Source: Alphaproteobacteria bacterium
GTDB taxonomy: Bacteria > Pseudomonadota > Alphaproteobacteria > SHNJ01
DNA: 64,000 bases
NCBI GenBank assembly: GCA_004295055.1
Contig: SHNJ01000012.1
Coordinates: forward strand, 141,063-205,062
Direction: 5' to 3'
The translations under genes and the position numbers were made by a program. Below, in pieces: positions 1-10,403 of the stretch; positions within the stretch are counted from its first letter, which is position 1; the number at the start of each line of letters is the position of its first letter. The notes under the pieces were generated by a model, which made no database searches, was not told the DNA's origin, and saw nothing but the letters and a program-made list of their open reading frames with translations.

Positions 1-425
1 TCCGGCTGATGCGCGGCGACTTCTTCGATTTCCATGCCGCCTTCGGTCGATGCCATCATGGTAATGCGCGACGTGGCGCGATCCACCAGCATGCCCAAAT
101 ACAACTCGCGGTCGATGTTGCAGCCTTCTTCGATATAAACGCGCTTGACTTCTTTACCAGCTGGGCCGGTTTGTTTGGTGACCAGAGTCATCCCTAACAT
201 TTTCTGCGCGGTTTCTTTTGCTTCCGCCACCGATTTGGTCAATTTAACGCCGCCACCCTTGCCGCGGCCACCGGCGTGAATTTGCGCCTTAACGACCCAC
301 ACCGGACCGCCCAATTGCTTGGCTGCTGTTTCGGCTTCTTCGGCGGTATAGGCCACCGCACCGCGCGGAACCGATACGCCATATTGGCCTAATAATTTTT
401 TTGCTTGATATTCATGGATGTTCAT
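1..425 (-). CDS. sucC: Succinyl-CoA synthetase beta subunit, N-terminal part (cut by window edge)
   Basis: Translating the minus strand from the ATG at 425 gives 141 codons beginning [17 protein letters not shown], the conserved N-terminus of SucC. The glycine-rich ATP-grasp segment [17 protein letters not shown] follows at about residues 46-62. The protein is the ADP/GDP-binding beta subunit of the cytoplasmic enzyme that converts succinyl-CoA to succinate with substrate-level phosphorylation in the TCA cycle. It lies 32 bases downstream of mdh on the same strand, the mdh-sucC(D) operon order typical of Alphaproteobacteria. The remaining two thirds lies outside the window. Confidence 0.95.
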   Translation of the reverse strand, partial: MNIHEYQAKKLLGQYGVSVPRGAVAYTAEEAETAAKQLGGPVWVVKAQIHAGGRGKGGGVKLTKSVAEAKETAQKMLGMTLVTKQTGPAGKEVKRVYIEEGCNIDRELYLGMLVDRATSRITMMASTEGGMEIEEVAAHQP

Positions 426-457
426 TGTGTTGTCCCTTACTTAAAAATCTAAATTTA

Positions 458-1450
<993 letters not shown>

Positions 1451-1638
1451 TTAAGAAGAAGAGCGAATCCTAAGCCGCAATGGTTAACAATCCATAAAGG
1501 CAGAACAGCCCCCTTGAACAGTTAATTCCTAGCATTTTAGGGGCGAAAATCCAAGCCAATCGCCATGAACGCGCAATAATTTGTGGTGGACGAATTGGTC
1601 CTACCGGTCATACCATAATTTTGTAAACAAAAAGGATA

Positions 1639-2751
1639 TCAGGCCGCGTCGGGCGCGGCATATTCGCGCGATTGCATTTCCATCAGACGCGAAATGGTGC
1701 GTTGAAATTCGAACGCATTATGCCCACCCGCCGATAACTCCGCGACCGGCACAGCGGCGGAGCATATCAATTTGATATGATTGTCGTATAAAACGTCAAT
1801 TAAGGTAATAAAGCGTTTGCCTTCATTACGATTATCGTCTTTAAATTGCGGAATGCCGGACAAAATGAGCGTATGAAAATTTTGTGCGATAGCCAGATAA
1901 TCGCCAGCGCCATAAGGTTTTTCGCATAAATCGGCAAAGGTACAAAACGCAACGCCCTTCGCAGCCTTGGCGATATGCAATTTATGCCCCTTCACATCCA
2001 AATCCACGGATTCCGCCGCGTCATGATCGGTCAAGCGGGTAAAGGCCAAGGCCAACGTGCTGGCCGCCTTGGCATCCAGCGGCGCGTTGTACAAATTGAT
2101 TTCGGCGATGCGTTTGGCGCGATAATCTTGTCCGCCGCCAAAATGAAATACATGCACGTGATTTTTTAAGATATCGATGAACGGTAAAAACCGGTCGCGC
2201 TGCAATCCGTTTTTATATAAATCGTCCGGCGCGACGTTGGATGTCGCTACCATTACCACGCCTTCTTCAAACAGCGCCGTAAACAAGCGCGATAGAATCA
2301 TCGCATCGGCAATATCTTGGACCACGAATTCATCGAAACATAATAACCAGGCTTCTTCAGCAAGCTCCGCCGCCAGCGGCTTTAAAGGATCGGCGAGATT
2401 GGGTTTCGATTTTCGCATAATGAATAAACGGTGGTGCACGTCTTGCATGAATTGGTGGAAATGCACCCGTTTTTTTTGCGGCGTTGGAACCGCCATAAAA
2501 AACAAATCCATCAGCATGGATTTGCCGCGACCGACTTGCCCGTGAATATAAAGGCCTTTGGGCTGCATTACCGAACCGCCACGCCACCGCGCAACCGCGC
2601 CGGTCAATCCCGATTTTTTGCGCGGGTGATAGGCCAGCAATTGTTCATGTAAAATTTGCAATTCCTTGGCGAGGGTTTCTTGGGTTTCATCCTCGCGCAG
2701 CTTGCCGCCGCTCACCATCGCTTTGTATTTTTCATAAGGGCCGGTTTGCAT
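1639..2751 (-). CDS. zapE: Cell division protein ZapE / AFG1-like AAA ATPase
   Basis: 370-residue AFG1/ZapE family P-loop ATPase. Walker A is GQVGRGKS at residues 71-78 and Walker B is LLCFDEF at 136-142, followed by QDIADAMIL, characteristic of the family. ZapE homologues associate with the Z-ring in Escherichia coli, and the mitochondrial AFG1/LACE1 relatives act in inner-membrane protein quality control; which role applies here is inferred only from family. It lies upstream of mdh on the same strand with a 212-base gap, a neighbourhood common in Alphaproteobacteria. The C-terminus (SRLMEMQSREYAAPDAA) fits the usual length of about 370. Confidence 0.92.
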   Translation of the reverse strand: MQTGPYEKYKAMVSGGKLREDETQETLAKELQILHEQLLAYHPRKKSGLTGAVARWRGGSVMQPKGLYIHGQVGRGKSMLMDLFFMAVPTPQKKRVHFHQFMQDVHHRLFIMRKSKPNLADPLKPLAAELAEEAWLLCFDEFVVQDIADAMILSRLFTALFEEGVVMVATSNVAPDDLYKNGLQRDRFLPFIDILKNHVHVFHFGGGQDYRAKRIAEINLYNAPLDAKAASTLALAFTRLTDHDAAESVDLDVKGHKLHIAKAAKGVAFCTFADLCEKPYGAGDYLAIAQNFHTLILSGIPQFKDDNRNEGKRFITLIDVLYDNHIKLICSAAVPVAELSAGGHNAFEFQRTISRLMEMQSREYAAPDAA

Positions 2752-3099
2752 AATATGGTCTTATCGGTCTAAATCATTGAGATCAAGCGATTTCCCCTAA
2801 ACCGTACCATGATTGACGCGCATAAGTTTTTTATAAATCGCGCCAGGGAATCCCCCGCGCCTAGAGCTGAAACAATATCCATATCTGACTGAGATATAAA
2901 CTTAATCGTCTCTTTTTAGAATAAAATTTCTGTAAATTAAAATATAATTACACAATTTTAAATTTTAGACGTGTTTTCAACAATTTTTTCCGTTATTTCA
3001 TAAATTTAATGTCGGTATGCAAAATTTGCATTTGACGCTATGACATATTTCTGTAACTTTCTACGGCTGTTAAGGAAATTAGTTAATAGAGAGGGAATT
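2752..3099. other. AT-rich intergenic region between zapE and the 3100 gene
   Basis: A 348-base divergent gap with no supported ORF. It is markedly more AT-rich than the flanks from about 2880 to 3060, and presumably contains the promoters of zapE (minus) and of the gene at 3100 (plus). I could not settle on a promoter or operator; no strong hairpin was seen. Confidence 0.6.
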
Positions 3100-3873
3100 A
3101 TGACTAAAACGTCTGTCATCAATAATCGCCATCGCACCAAAAATAGGTTGCAAAAGACCTATAGTGGTGCTGCGGTAGTTGCCGCCGCCATTTCATTGGG
3201 GGGAACTACAGGAGCAGTCACGGCTGCCCCACAGCCAGATCGCGTAGTTTATGTTGCATCACATGCCAAAAAATCTAGACCTACTGAACCCGTGGCAGAT
3301 ACTTATTTGATGCATCAATTAGCCAGCAAGCGGAATGATAATGGCAGATTAATCATTCGCGCACCTGACAGTGAAACTGAGATTAGAAGCAAAGAAGGAT
3401 TCAATCTTGACTTATTTTTGGATGAAATTGCAAGACTTCGTTTAGACCGCAAAATTATTGAACAAACCACCCCGACCCAAAAAACTTGGCGGCAACAGAA
3501 TGTGGAGGCAATGATTAATGCTATTTTTGTGGAAAGTGATCGCTGGGGTGAAGTAAATGAAACATTGGGTAGAAATAGAGTTTATTTACCTCGACCGACA
3601 CTAGCAACAGTGCAATCGGTGGAAGATTGGTTAAAAACACCAGTCGTACAAAGAAAAATTGCAGCTAAAATGAGAGAATTAACTAATTCTGGAAATATTA
3701 TGGCCGGGCCATTGGCGCATGATTTAGCCGTAGTTGTCCGCGATGTCGCTATGGACGCGCATCCGCGTGGGAAAGATCGTAGAATTAAACCTCGGATAAC
3801 CACGCATGCAAGAGAAACCGTGGAAGCAGCTCTAGTGTATGCTGCTAGCTCCCCCAATTCCAGAAGAAGATAA
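3100..3873 (+). CDS. Hypothetical protein with probable signal peptide
   Basis: 257 residues from the ATG at 3100, chosen over the upstream in-frame ATG at 3040 because a purine-rich ribosome site (GAGAGGGAATT) immediately precedes it. The N-terminus has basic residues up to about 20, then a small hydrophobic/alanine stretch (GAAVVAAAISLGG) and a possible AVTAA cleavage site near residue 43, suggesting export; the hydrophobic core is weak, so this is not certain. The rest is charged and mostly helical with no recognised domain. Codon use is more AT-rich (AATGAT, AGA, ATT) than the neighbouring housekeeping genes, which may indicate a recently acquired or poorly expressed gene. A strong terminator follows at 3893-3922. 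Function unknown. Confidence 0.7.
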   Translation: MTKTSVINNRHRTKNRLQKTYSGAAVVAAAISLGGTTGAVTAAPQPDRVVYVASHAKKSRPTEPVADTYLMHQLASKRNDNGRLIIRAPDSETEIRSKEGFNLDLFLDEIARLRLDRKIIEQTTPTQKTWRQQNVEAMINAIFVESDRWGEVNETLGRNRVYLPRPTLATVQSVEDWLKTPVVQRKIAAKMRELTNSGNIMAGPLAHDLAVVVRDVAMDAHPRGKDRRIKPRITTHARETVEAALVYAASSPNSRRR

Positions 3874-3892
3874 ATAAAATATGATTGATATA

Positions 3893-3922
3893 GCCGGCGG
3901 CATAAAAACCGCCGGTTTTTTT
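3893..3922 (+). terminator. Rho-independent terminator after the 3100 gene
   Basis: Perfect 7-bp GC stem CCGGCGG (3894-3900) / CCGCCGG (3909-3915) with an 8-base A-rich loop, followed by seven Ts. It sits 20 bases after the stop of the upstream plus-strand gene. Confidence 0.85.
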
Positions 3923-4041
3923 ATTGCTGGTACAATGATTGGGGCTAATTCCATCGTATTTTTGCGGCAATGTATTAATAAGATATTAAGGTATTTGGCC
4001 TATAGTAAAAGGGATTTAAACAACGATGCAGGAAGTATCGA

Positions 4042-4908
4042 TTGGTCAACGCCATTGCCAGCAGACAGAATAATATCAACGCAACACGCCTAGACAGCGC
4101 ATTGGCGAACGCCGCGCGCGTTACCAAACCACAAAAAACAGACAAAGAAACCGCGCCTGCCGTCAGCAAGGCCGAGGAATTTTTAAATCAAAAAATCGCG
4201 GATATGAAACAGCATGGGTTGAATGCCAAAGGAATTATCGGCGATTTCGACGGCGATGGCAAAGACGATGTGTTGATTATCAATGAAAAAGGCCTGTTGC
4301 AGGTTTATAGCCAGGATGAAACTGGCGAATATTCATTGACGGAAACCAAGAATTTGAATTTTCACGGCATAACCGATATCGGCTGGGAAAAACAAAAGCA
4401 GGGCGATTTTACCAAAGCCTTGATCATCAAACGCGGCGATATCAGTGTCCGTTTGGTGCGCCAGCCGACCGAAACATCGGAAAATCCCGTCTGGCAAGTC
4501 GATCCGAATAAATACCGCGTTATGGCCGCCGATATTAACGGCGATAAAATCGAAGATGAAGTCATTGTCGATTTAGAAAACAATCAAGCTATCGTTACTT
4601 TGTTCGACGAACGGGGCAACGGCGACAGCAAGGTTATTTCCATCGACAAAATGCGCGATTTTCATATGGAACTGGTCGATGTCGACGGCAACGGCACGCT
4701 GGAACTAAGAATTATGGATAATCACAGCGAAACCCAAAAGAACGAGAAAAAAGGCGATACGCTGTATGAACGCAAAATGCACGAATTCGACGAAAAAGTG
4801 TATGATTTGATGGGCGACGCCGGCAATTTGCAAAGTTATCGCCACAAAGCGATATTGTCGTACGTCAAGGCCACCGGTCCCCACGGTTCTTATTCTATCC
4901 AATTTTAG
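4042..4908 (+). CDS. FG-GAP/VCBS-like protein with EF-hand-type calcium loops
   Basis: 288 residues. The start is TTG at 4042; an AGGAAG ribosome site at 4030-4035 with 6-base spacing supports it, and no upstream ATG fits. Three acidic loops of the D-x-D/N-G-D/N-G type are visible: DFDGDGKDD (residues 68-76), DINGDKIED (164-172) and DVDGNGTLE (213-221). Each is followed by a hydrophobic beta strand, as in FG-GAP/VCBS beta-propeller blades that bind calcium. No signal peptide or membrane segment is seen, which is unusual since most such proteins are exported. It converges on sdhB with a 7-base gap. Ligand and role are unknown. Confidence 0.75.
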   Translation: MVNAIASRQNNINATRLDSALANAARVTKPQKTDKETAPAVSKAEEFLNQKIADMKQHGLNAKGIIGDFDGDGKDDVLIINEKGLLQVYSQDETGEYSLTETKNLNFHGITDIGWEKQKQGDFTKALIIKRGDISVRLVRQPTETSENPVWQVDPNKYRVMAADINGDKIEDEVIVDLENNQAIVTLFDERGNGDSKVISIDKMRDFHMELVDVDGNGTLELRIMDNHSETQKNEKKGDTLYERKMHEFDEKVYDLMGDAGNLQSYRHKAILSYVKATGPHGSYSIQF

Positions 4909-4915
4909 TCTTAAA

Positions 4916-5698
4916 TTAAACCTTGCGTTCGACCATCAGTTTTTTGGTTTCGGCGATCGCTTCGGCCGGATTCAAACCTTTGGGACAGGTTTTGGTGCAG
5001 TTCATAATCGTATGGCACCGGTATAATTTAAACGGATCTTCCAGTTCATCCAGACGTTCACCCGTGGTTTCATCGCGCGAATCGGCGATCCAGCGGTATG
5101 ATTGCAATAACGTTGCCGGGCCTAAATACCGCTCGCCATTCCACCAATAAGACGGACACGATGTAGTACAGCAGAAACATAAAATACATTCCCACAACCC
5201 GTCCAACTTGGCGCGCTCTTCCTCGGATTGCAAACGCTCTGCCCCGGTCGTAATTTCACTATCGGCGCGCAACCATGGTTTCACCGATTTATATTGCGCA
5301 AAGGCTTGCGATAAATCCGGGACCAAATCCTTTACCACATTCATATGCGGCAATGGATAAATTTTAACATCGCCCTTAACCTCGTCGATGGCCTTGGTAC
5401 AGGCCAGCGTATTGGTGCCGTCGATATTCATCGAACAGGAACCGCAAATCCCCTCGCGGCAGGAACGGCGGAATGTCAGGGTCGAATCGACTTCGTTTTT
5501 AATTTTAATCAGCGCATCCAAAACCATCGGGCCGCATTTATCCATATCAAGCTGGTATTCATCCAAACGCGGATTATCCGGCGTTTCCGGGTCCCAGCGA
5601 TAAACTTTAAACGTGCGGGTATTTTTGGCATCTGAAGGCGCGGCGTGTTTTTTGCCGGGTTCGACTTTGGAATTTTTTGGCAAAGTGAATTCAGCCAT
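4916..5698 (-). CDS. sdhB: Succinate dehydrogenase iron-sulfur subunit
   Basis: 260 residues with the complete set of cluster ligands: the [2Fe-2S] site Cys80, Cys85, Cys88, Cys100 ([10 protein letters not shown] motif), the [4Fe-4S] site Cys171, Cys174, Cys177 in CILCFCC, and Cys181, Cys228, Cys234, Cys238 that complete the [4Fe-4S] and [3Fe-4S] sites. SdhB passes electrons from the SdhA flavin to ubiquinone in complex II. It is the last gene of the sdhC-sdhD-sdhA-ORF-sdhB operon. Its ribosome site (AAAGGA) overlaps the stop codon of the preceding small ORF, so the two are probably translationally coupled. Confidence 0.98.
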   Translation of the reverse strand: MAEFTLPKNSKVEPGKKHAAPSDAKNTRTFKVYRWDPETPDNPRLDEYQLDMDKCGPMVLDALIKIKNEVDSTLTFRRSCREGICGSCSMNIDGTNTLACTKAIDEVKGDVKIYPLPHMNVVKDLVPDLSQAFAQYKSVKPWLRADSEITTGAERLQSEEERAKLDGLWECILCFCCTTSCPSYWWNGERYLGPATLLQSYRWIADSRDETTGERLDELEDPFKLYRCHTIMNCTKTCPKGLNPAEAIAETKKLMVERKV

Positions 5699-5709
5699 TG
5701 GGATGTCCT

Positions 5710-5937
5710 TTATTTCGCGCCAAATAATTTTACGACGTTTTCTGCGGCTACGGGCTGCGCAACGATTTTACGCTCGCGCTTTGGCGCCATCATCGGCGGC
5801 GCCACATTTTCCAAATTGCCATTGACAGCCGCGGAAATCGCATCGCTGTCCATAAAAAATTGCGATTCGATGCCCCACATGACGTGCTGGCCGATTAAAT
5901 GCAATGTGACTTGTTCTTGTTTCGCGGTGTTGCTCAT
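5710..5937 (-). CDS. Small unknown protein encoded between sdhA and sdhB
   Basis: 75 residues, starting at the ATG at 5937 with a strong AAGGAG ribosome site 7-8 bases upstream, 12 bases after the sdhA stop. Its TAA lies inside the ribosome site of sdhB, so spacing is that of a real operon member. The protein is soluble-looking: a hydrophobic/aromatic first half ([19 protein letters not shown], about residues 12-30) and a basic middle ([12 protein letters not shown]). It has no cysteine, no membrane helix and no family I recognise. Position suggests a complex II assembly factor or accessory protein, but that is inference. It is unlike SdhE, which is normally encoded elsewhere. Confidence 0.75.
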   Translation of the reverse strand: MSNTAKQEQVTLHLIGQHVMWGIESQFFMDSDAISAAVNGNLENVAPPMMAPKRERKIVAQPVAAENVVKLFGAK

Positions 5938-5949
5938 TACCTTGCTCCT

Positions 5950-7749
5950 TTAATATACCCGTTTCTTTGGCGGGATTGGTTGAATGTCGTTCGACAGCGT
6001 ATTCATATGCACCGGACGATAGGCGATTTTGACCCGGTTTTTATCGTCGCACCAGGTAACGGTATGCTTCATCCAGTCTTTATCGTCGCGTTCCGGATAA
6101 TCTTCGTGCGCATGCGCGCCGCGCGATTCCGGCCGTGCCTGTGCGGATGTCAGCGTGACAATAGCCTGCGCCAGCAAATTTTCCAATTCCAACGCCTCGA
6201 CCAAATCGGAGTTCCAAACCAATGAACGGTCGGAAACTTTAATGTCGCGGATCGATTGAGCGATATCCTGAATTTTCACAACGCCCTCATCCAGCGATTT
6301 TGAATTACGGAACACCGCCGCGTGGCGCTGCATGGCGCGTTGCATATTTTCACGAATGACGCTGGATGATAATTTACCGTTCGCATGCCGCATTTTATCC
6401 AGGCGTGAAATGGCAAGATCAGACGCGTTGGCCGGCAATGGCGCATGCGGCTGATTCGGACGCATGGTTTCCTTGGCGCGGATTGCGGCGGCGCGGCCGA
6501 ATACCACGATATCGAGCAACGAATTGGTACCCAGGCGGTTAGCGCCATGCACCGAAACACAAGCGGCTTCGCCAATCGCCATCAATCCCGGCACGACGGC
6601 ATCGGGGTTTTGCGGCGTTGGACGGACAACCTCGCCATGATAATTGGTTGGAATTCCGCCCATATTGTAATGCACGGTCGGCAGAACCGGAATCGGCTGT
6701 TTGGTGACATCGACGCCCGCGAAAATCTTTGCGGTTTCCGAAATACCCGGCAAACGTTCATGCAATACCTTTGGATCCAGATGTTCCAAATGCAGCAAAA
6801 TATGATCTTTGTGCGGACCGACGCCGCGGCCTTCGTTGATTTCAATGGTCATGGCACGGGAAACCACATCGCGCGAAGCCAAATCTTTTGCCGACGGAGC
6901 GTACCGTTCCATAAAGCGCTCGCCTTCGGAATTGGTCAAATAACCGCCTTCGCCGCGCGCGCCCTCGGTGATCAAACAACCCGAACCGTAAATTCCGGTC
7001 GGGTGAAATTGCACGAACTCCATGTCTTGTAATGGCAATCCGGCGCGCAACACCATCGCGTTGCCGTCGCCAGTGCAAGTGTGCGCCGAGGTGCAGCTGA
7101 AATAGGCGCGGCCATATCCCCCGGTCGCCAAAACCGTTTGATGGGCCTTGAACCGGTGAATCGTTCCGTCTTCCAGACACAACGCCACCACGCCGCGGCA
7201 TTTGCCATCCGAATCCATCATCAGATCCAGCGCAAAATATTCGACAAAAAATTCGGCGTTATATTTTAGGCATTGTTGGTACAACGTATGCAAAATTGCA
7301 TGGCCGGTACGGTCGGCGGCGGCGCAAGCGCGTTTTGCCGGCGATCCGGCGCCTTCGTTCAAAATATGTCCGCCAAACGGGCGTTGGTAAATCTTTCCTT
7401 CGGGCGTGCGGGAAAACGGCACGCCAAAATGTTCGAGTTCGATAACGGCTGGAATGGCGTTTTTGCACATATATTCGATTGCATCCTGATCGCCCAGCCA
7501 ATCCGATCCCTTGATCGTATCGAAAAAATGATTGCGCCAATTGTCGCCGTCACCCATGTTGCCGAGCGCGGCGCCAACGCCGCCCTGTGCCGCGACGGTG
7601 TGCGAACGGGTCGGATAAACCTTGGTAATGCAAGCTGTTTTAAGGCCGGCCGCGGTCATCCCCATCGTGGCGCGCAAACCGGCGCCGCCCGCGCCGACAA
7701 CGACGACATCGAATTCATGATCGATAATTTTGTACGATTGCAAATTCAT
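5950..7749 (-). CDS. sdhA: Succinate dehydrogenase flavoprotein subunit
   Basis: 599 residues, full length. The FAD-binding glycine motif GAGGAG is at residues 19-24, and the covalent flavin attachment histidine is His50 in [10 protein letters not shown]. Further conserved segments include the [11 protein letters not shown] substrate region, SRDVVSRAM, and the C-terminal HTVTWCDD. It oxidises succinate to fumarate in complex II at the inner face of the cytoplasmic membrane. It follows sdhD by 13 bases and precedes the small ORF at 5937 by 12 bases. Confidence 0.98.
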   Translation of the reverse strand: MNLQSYKIIDHEFDVVVVGAGGAGLRATMGMTAAGLKTACITKVYPTRSHTVAAQGGVGAALGNMGDGDNWRNHFFDTIKGSDWLGDQDAIEYMCKNAIPAVIELEHFGVPFSRTPEGKIYQRPFGGHILNEGAGSPAKRACAAADRTGHAILHTLYQQCLKYNAEFFVEYFALDLMMDSDGKCRGVVALCLEDGTIHRFKAHQTVLATGGYGRAYFSCTSAHTCTGDGNAMVLRAGLPLQDMEFVQFHPTGIYGSGCLITEGARGEGGYLTNSEGERFMERYAPSAKDLASRDVVSRAMTIEINEGRGVGPHKDHILLHLEHLDPKVLHERLPGISETAKIFAGVDVTKQPIPVLPTVHYNMGGIPTNYHGEVVRPTPQNPDAVVPGLMAIGEAACVSVHGANRLGTNSLLDIVVFGRAAAIRAKETMRPNQPHAPLPANASDLAISRLDKMRHANGKLSSSVIRENMQRAMQRHAAVFRNSKSLDEGVVKIQDIAQSIRDIKVSDRSLVWNSDLVEALELENLLAQAIVTLTSAQARPESRGAHAHEDYPERDDKDWMKHTVTWCDDKNRVKIAYRPVHMNTLSNDIQPIPPKKRVY

Positions 7750-7762
7750 AACGCGATTAATC

Positions 7763-8158
7763 CTAATGCATCAAAGCAATTTTAAAAACGGCATACACGG
7801 TCATGGCCATAGTCAGCCACATCAGCAATTTCAACCCAATCAGCAATGTGTATTTGGAAAATGGGCTATGCACATAATCTTCGACCACAACTTGCATGCC
7901 AATGGCGCCGTGATAAAGGCCAATTAACATAAACAGTCCAAATAAAATCGTGTGCCATGGCTGCGCCATCCAAATGGCAATTACAGGGCCGCCAGCGCCC
8001 ATCAATCCAATAAAAGCGCCAACCAGCCAAACCGTCAGCGGAATCAAGGCAATGGCGGTTAAACGCTGCATCCACCAATGATGCACGCCGTCCTTGGCCG
8101 ATCCTAAACCACGGACCACCGCCAATTTCGACCGCATGCTGTTTTGGATTTGCGCCAT
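7763..8158 (-). CDS. sdhD: Succinate dehydrogenase membrane anchor subunit D
   Basis: 131 residues from the ATG at 8158 ([12 protein letters not shown]), preferred to the GTG/ATG candidates upstream, which would run through sdhC; an AGGGGC ribosome site lies 5 bases before it. Three hydrophobic helices are visible, at about residues 29-50, 58-82 and 105-128 of this frame. The heme/quinone signature [17 protein letters not shown] is present: the His is the likely heme b ligand and the Asp-Tyr pair contributes to quinone binding. It follows sdhC by 7 bases. Confidence 0.95.
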   Translation of the reverse strand: MAQIQNSMRSKLAVVRGLGSAKDGVHHWWMQRLTAIALIPLTVWLVGAFIGLMGAGGPVIAIWMAQPWHTILFGLFMLIGLYHGAIGMQVVVEDYVHSPFSKYTLLIGLKLLMWLTMAMTVYAVFKIALMH

Positions 8159-8165
8159 AATGCCC

Positions 8166-8591
8166 CTATAATGTTTGCCAAGCCGACGGATTGTACAATG
8201 CATACGCAAGCAGCCAGGCCAGCGCTGTCAATAACACACTGCCGACCATGACCATGCCGCCGGAATCATCCACTTCGTTTAATTTAAATCCCTTGCCGAC
8301 ATCCCAAACCAAATGGCGGATGCCATTGCATAAATGATAGAAAATGCAAAAGGTCCAGCCGAACAGCATCAGACGGCCCAGCAGACTGCCCATAAAATGC
8401 TGTATCTGCGCAAAACATTCGGGGCTGGAGGCCAGCGCGAACAGCCATACGGTCAAAACCAAAATGCCGAAATACAGGGCGATGCCGGTAAAACGGTGCA
8501 TGATCGACATAATGGCGCCAGTCAGCGGCAATTTGTAAATTTGCAAATGCGGCGATAATGGACGCGGATAGGTTTTTGGGGCGTTGGACAT
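8166..8591 (-). CDS. sdhC: Succinate dehydrogenase cytochrome b556 subunit
   Basis: 141 residues with the family signatures RPLSPHLQIYK (residues 10-20) and SIMHRFTGIAL, and the heme-region motif YHLCNGIRHLVWD near residues 85-97. Three transmembrane helices are predicted from hydrophobicity. SdhC and SdhD anchor SdhAB in the membrane and hold the ubiquinone site. It is the first gene of the operon; the 104 bases upstream are AT-rich and probably contain the promoter. No clear Shine-Dalgarno sequence is visible before this ATG. Confidence 0.96.
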   Translation of the reverse strand: MSNAPKTYPRPLSPHLQIYKLPLTGAIMSIMHRFTGIALYFGILVLTVWLFALASSPECFAQIQHFMGSLLGRLMLFGWTFCIFYHLCNGIRHLVWDVGKGFKLNEVDDSGGMVMVGSVLLTALAWLLAYALYNPSAWQTL

Positions 8592-8695
8592 GGATGTTAG
8601 AGAGGTTCTAAAATAGGTTTAAAGCTGTCTTTACTATAAGTCAATAAAAGCCCGATAATTTATTTCGTTTAATAAAACGCTGTAGCGTTTTAGAG

Positions 8696-9244
8696 TTAAA
8701 AGCAATTAGTTTCCAGCACTTTACCATTAACCAGCCAGCAAAACCGGTCAAGATTGCCGGATTTATTATATAAATAATTCGCTGTCATTACGTTCAGGCT
8801 GGCCGGCGATATAGGCAGAGTTTGCGGTAAAAACCGCTGATCAATCCACATAAAGACAACGCACTGGTTCAAATTCGGATTGTCTTCGATAAATTTTTTG
8901 CAATAAGCGCGGACCTGGCGTTTCGTTGGCGCGGGTTTTTGCAAAGATTCTGGACTTAGCCATCCAGCACTGGTTACGCCTTGCGAAATTGTCGGCGTAA
9001 AAAACGCAACTTCCGGTTTTGGTCCGGGATGGTTGCCCCAAATATAACGCCATCCGTCATACACGATCCAGACCGCCGCCAGCAACATGCATACCGCCAA
9101 CAGTCCGATCAATATATCGCCGCGCCGGCTGGGGTTACGCATCATCGGTCCGGTCGGCAATACATGCGCGCCAAACGCCATGACGATGCAAAACAAAACA
9201 AATATGCCGCCGACAGTATAAATTAAAAGGGATTCGCCGTTCAT
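8696..9244 (-). CDS. Hypothetical membrane protein downstream of asd
   Basis: 182 residues, starting 2 bases after the asd stop, so it is almost certainly co-transcribed with asd. Two membrane helices are evident (residues about 7-28 and 45-66), separated by a short basic loop with MMRNPSRRGD. A C-terminal domain of about 115 residues contains four cysteines (CKKF, NQCVVF, RFCW and TNCF near the end), which could form disulfides if it faces the periplasm. I do not recognise the family; nothing links it to aspartate metabolism except its position. Confidence 0.75.
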   Translation of the reverse strand: MNGESLLIYTVGGIFVLFCIVMAFGAHVLPTGPMMRNPSRRGDILIGLLAVCMLLAAVWIVYDGWRYIWGNHPGPKPEVAFFTPTISQGVTSAGWLSPESLQKPAPTKRQVRAYCKKFIEDNPNLNQCVVFMWIDQRFLPQTLPISPASLNVMTANYLYNKSGNLDRFCWLVNGKVLETNCF

Positions 9245-9246
9245 AT

Positions 9247-10272
9247 TCAGGCAGCCTTTAGCATTTTTTGTTCAATCAAAGATTCGGCGATCTGCACCGC
9301 GTTCAGTGCCGCGCCTTTGCGCAGATTATCCGACACGCACCAGAATGACAATCCGAATGGCACGGTTTTATCGGATCGCAGGCGGCTGATGAATACTTCG
9401 TCCTGGCCGACACATTCGATTGGAGTGATATACCCCTCGTCCTCGCGCCGGTCGACAATTTCAATTCCCGGAAATTTTTCCAGCGCGTCGCGCGCCTGCT
9501 TGACGGTAATTTGCGATTCGAATTCGACATTGATCGCTTCGGAATGGCCGACAAATACTGGCACGCGCACGCACGTCGCGACCACTTCTATTTTCGGGTC
9601 CAGAATTTTTTTGGTCTCCGCCATCATTTTCCATTCTTCCTTGGTATAGCCATCATCCATGAAAGAATCGATATGCGGGATCAAATTAAAGGCTATTTGC
9701 TTGGAAAAAATCTCGCGTTTAGCATCTTGGCTGACAAAAACATTGCGGGTTTGGTTGAACAATTCATCCATCGCTTCCTTGCCCGCGCCGCCAACCGATT
9801 GATAGGTAGCCACCACCACCCGTTTAATCCGCGCAATATCATGCAATGGTTTCAACGCCATTACTATTTGAATAGTGGAACAATTCGGCACCGCGATAAT
9901 GCGGCGCTTGGCATAACCGGCCAATGCCTGCGGATTTACTTCCGGCACCACCAAAGGCACATCCGGTTCCATGCGGTACAAGGACGTTTTGTCGATGACA
10001 ATCGCGCCCGCCGCCGTCGCGCGCGGCACGAATTCTTTGGACACGGATGACCCAGCGGCGGAAAACACAATATCGACGCCCTTGAAATCGAATTTGCTTA
10101 AGGATTCCACCCGCAGGCTTTTATCGTCGCCATAGGCCACTTCGCGGCCAGCCGATTTTTCCGAGGCCAGCGCATGGATTTTCTTGGCCGGAAAATTCCG
10201 TTCCGCCAGAATATTCAAAACTTCGCGCCCGACATTCCCGGTCGCACCAACGACGGCAATCGTATAAGACAT
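9247..10272 (-). CDS. asd: Aspartate-semialdehyde dehydrogenase
   Basis: 341 residues. The NADP-binding GATGNVGREVL motif is at residues 9-19, the catalytic Cys131 sits in VPNCSTIQIV, and the phosphate/substrate region GHSEAINVEFE is near residue 243. The enzyme reduces aspartyl phosphate to aspartate semialdehyde, the branch point to lysine/diaminopimelate, threonine and methionine. Translation starts at 10272 with an AGGGG ribosome site. dapF, a later gene in the diaminopimelate branch, is also in this window at 20014. Confidence 0.97.
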   Translation of the reverse strand: MSYTIAVVGATGNVGREVLNILAERNFPAKKIHALASEKSAGREVAYGDDKSLRVESLSKFDFKGVDIVFSAAGSSVSKEFVPRATAAGAIVIDKTSLYRMEPDVPLVVPEVNPQALAGYAKRRIIAVPNCSTIQIVMALKPLHDIARIKRVVVATYQSVGGAGKEAMDELFNQTRNVFVSQDAKREIFSKQIAFNLIPHIDSFMDDGYTKEEWKMMAETKKILDPKIEVVATCVRVPVFVGHSEAINVEFESQITVKQARDALEKFPGIEIVDRREDEGYITPIECVGQDEVFISRLRSDKTVPFGLSFWCVSDNLRKGAALNAVQIAESLIEQKMLKAA

Positions 10273-10403
10273 TCTTTACCCCTTTTCAAAGCAGGATATT
10301 GCATTATAAGCCCCATAAAATCAATATTTTAAGGATTTTGTAATAAAACTTAAATGTCTTTTTTCTACAGTGATCGCCTATTTACAGGAAAAGGAAAATA
10401 TAA

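Noticed and set aside
3881..4093. 70-codon plus-strand ORF
   Set aside because: It starts inside the terminator hairpin at 3893-3922, has no ribosome site, and overlaps the better supported gene at 4042.
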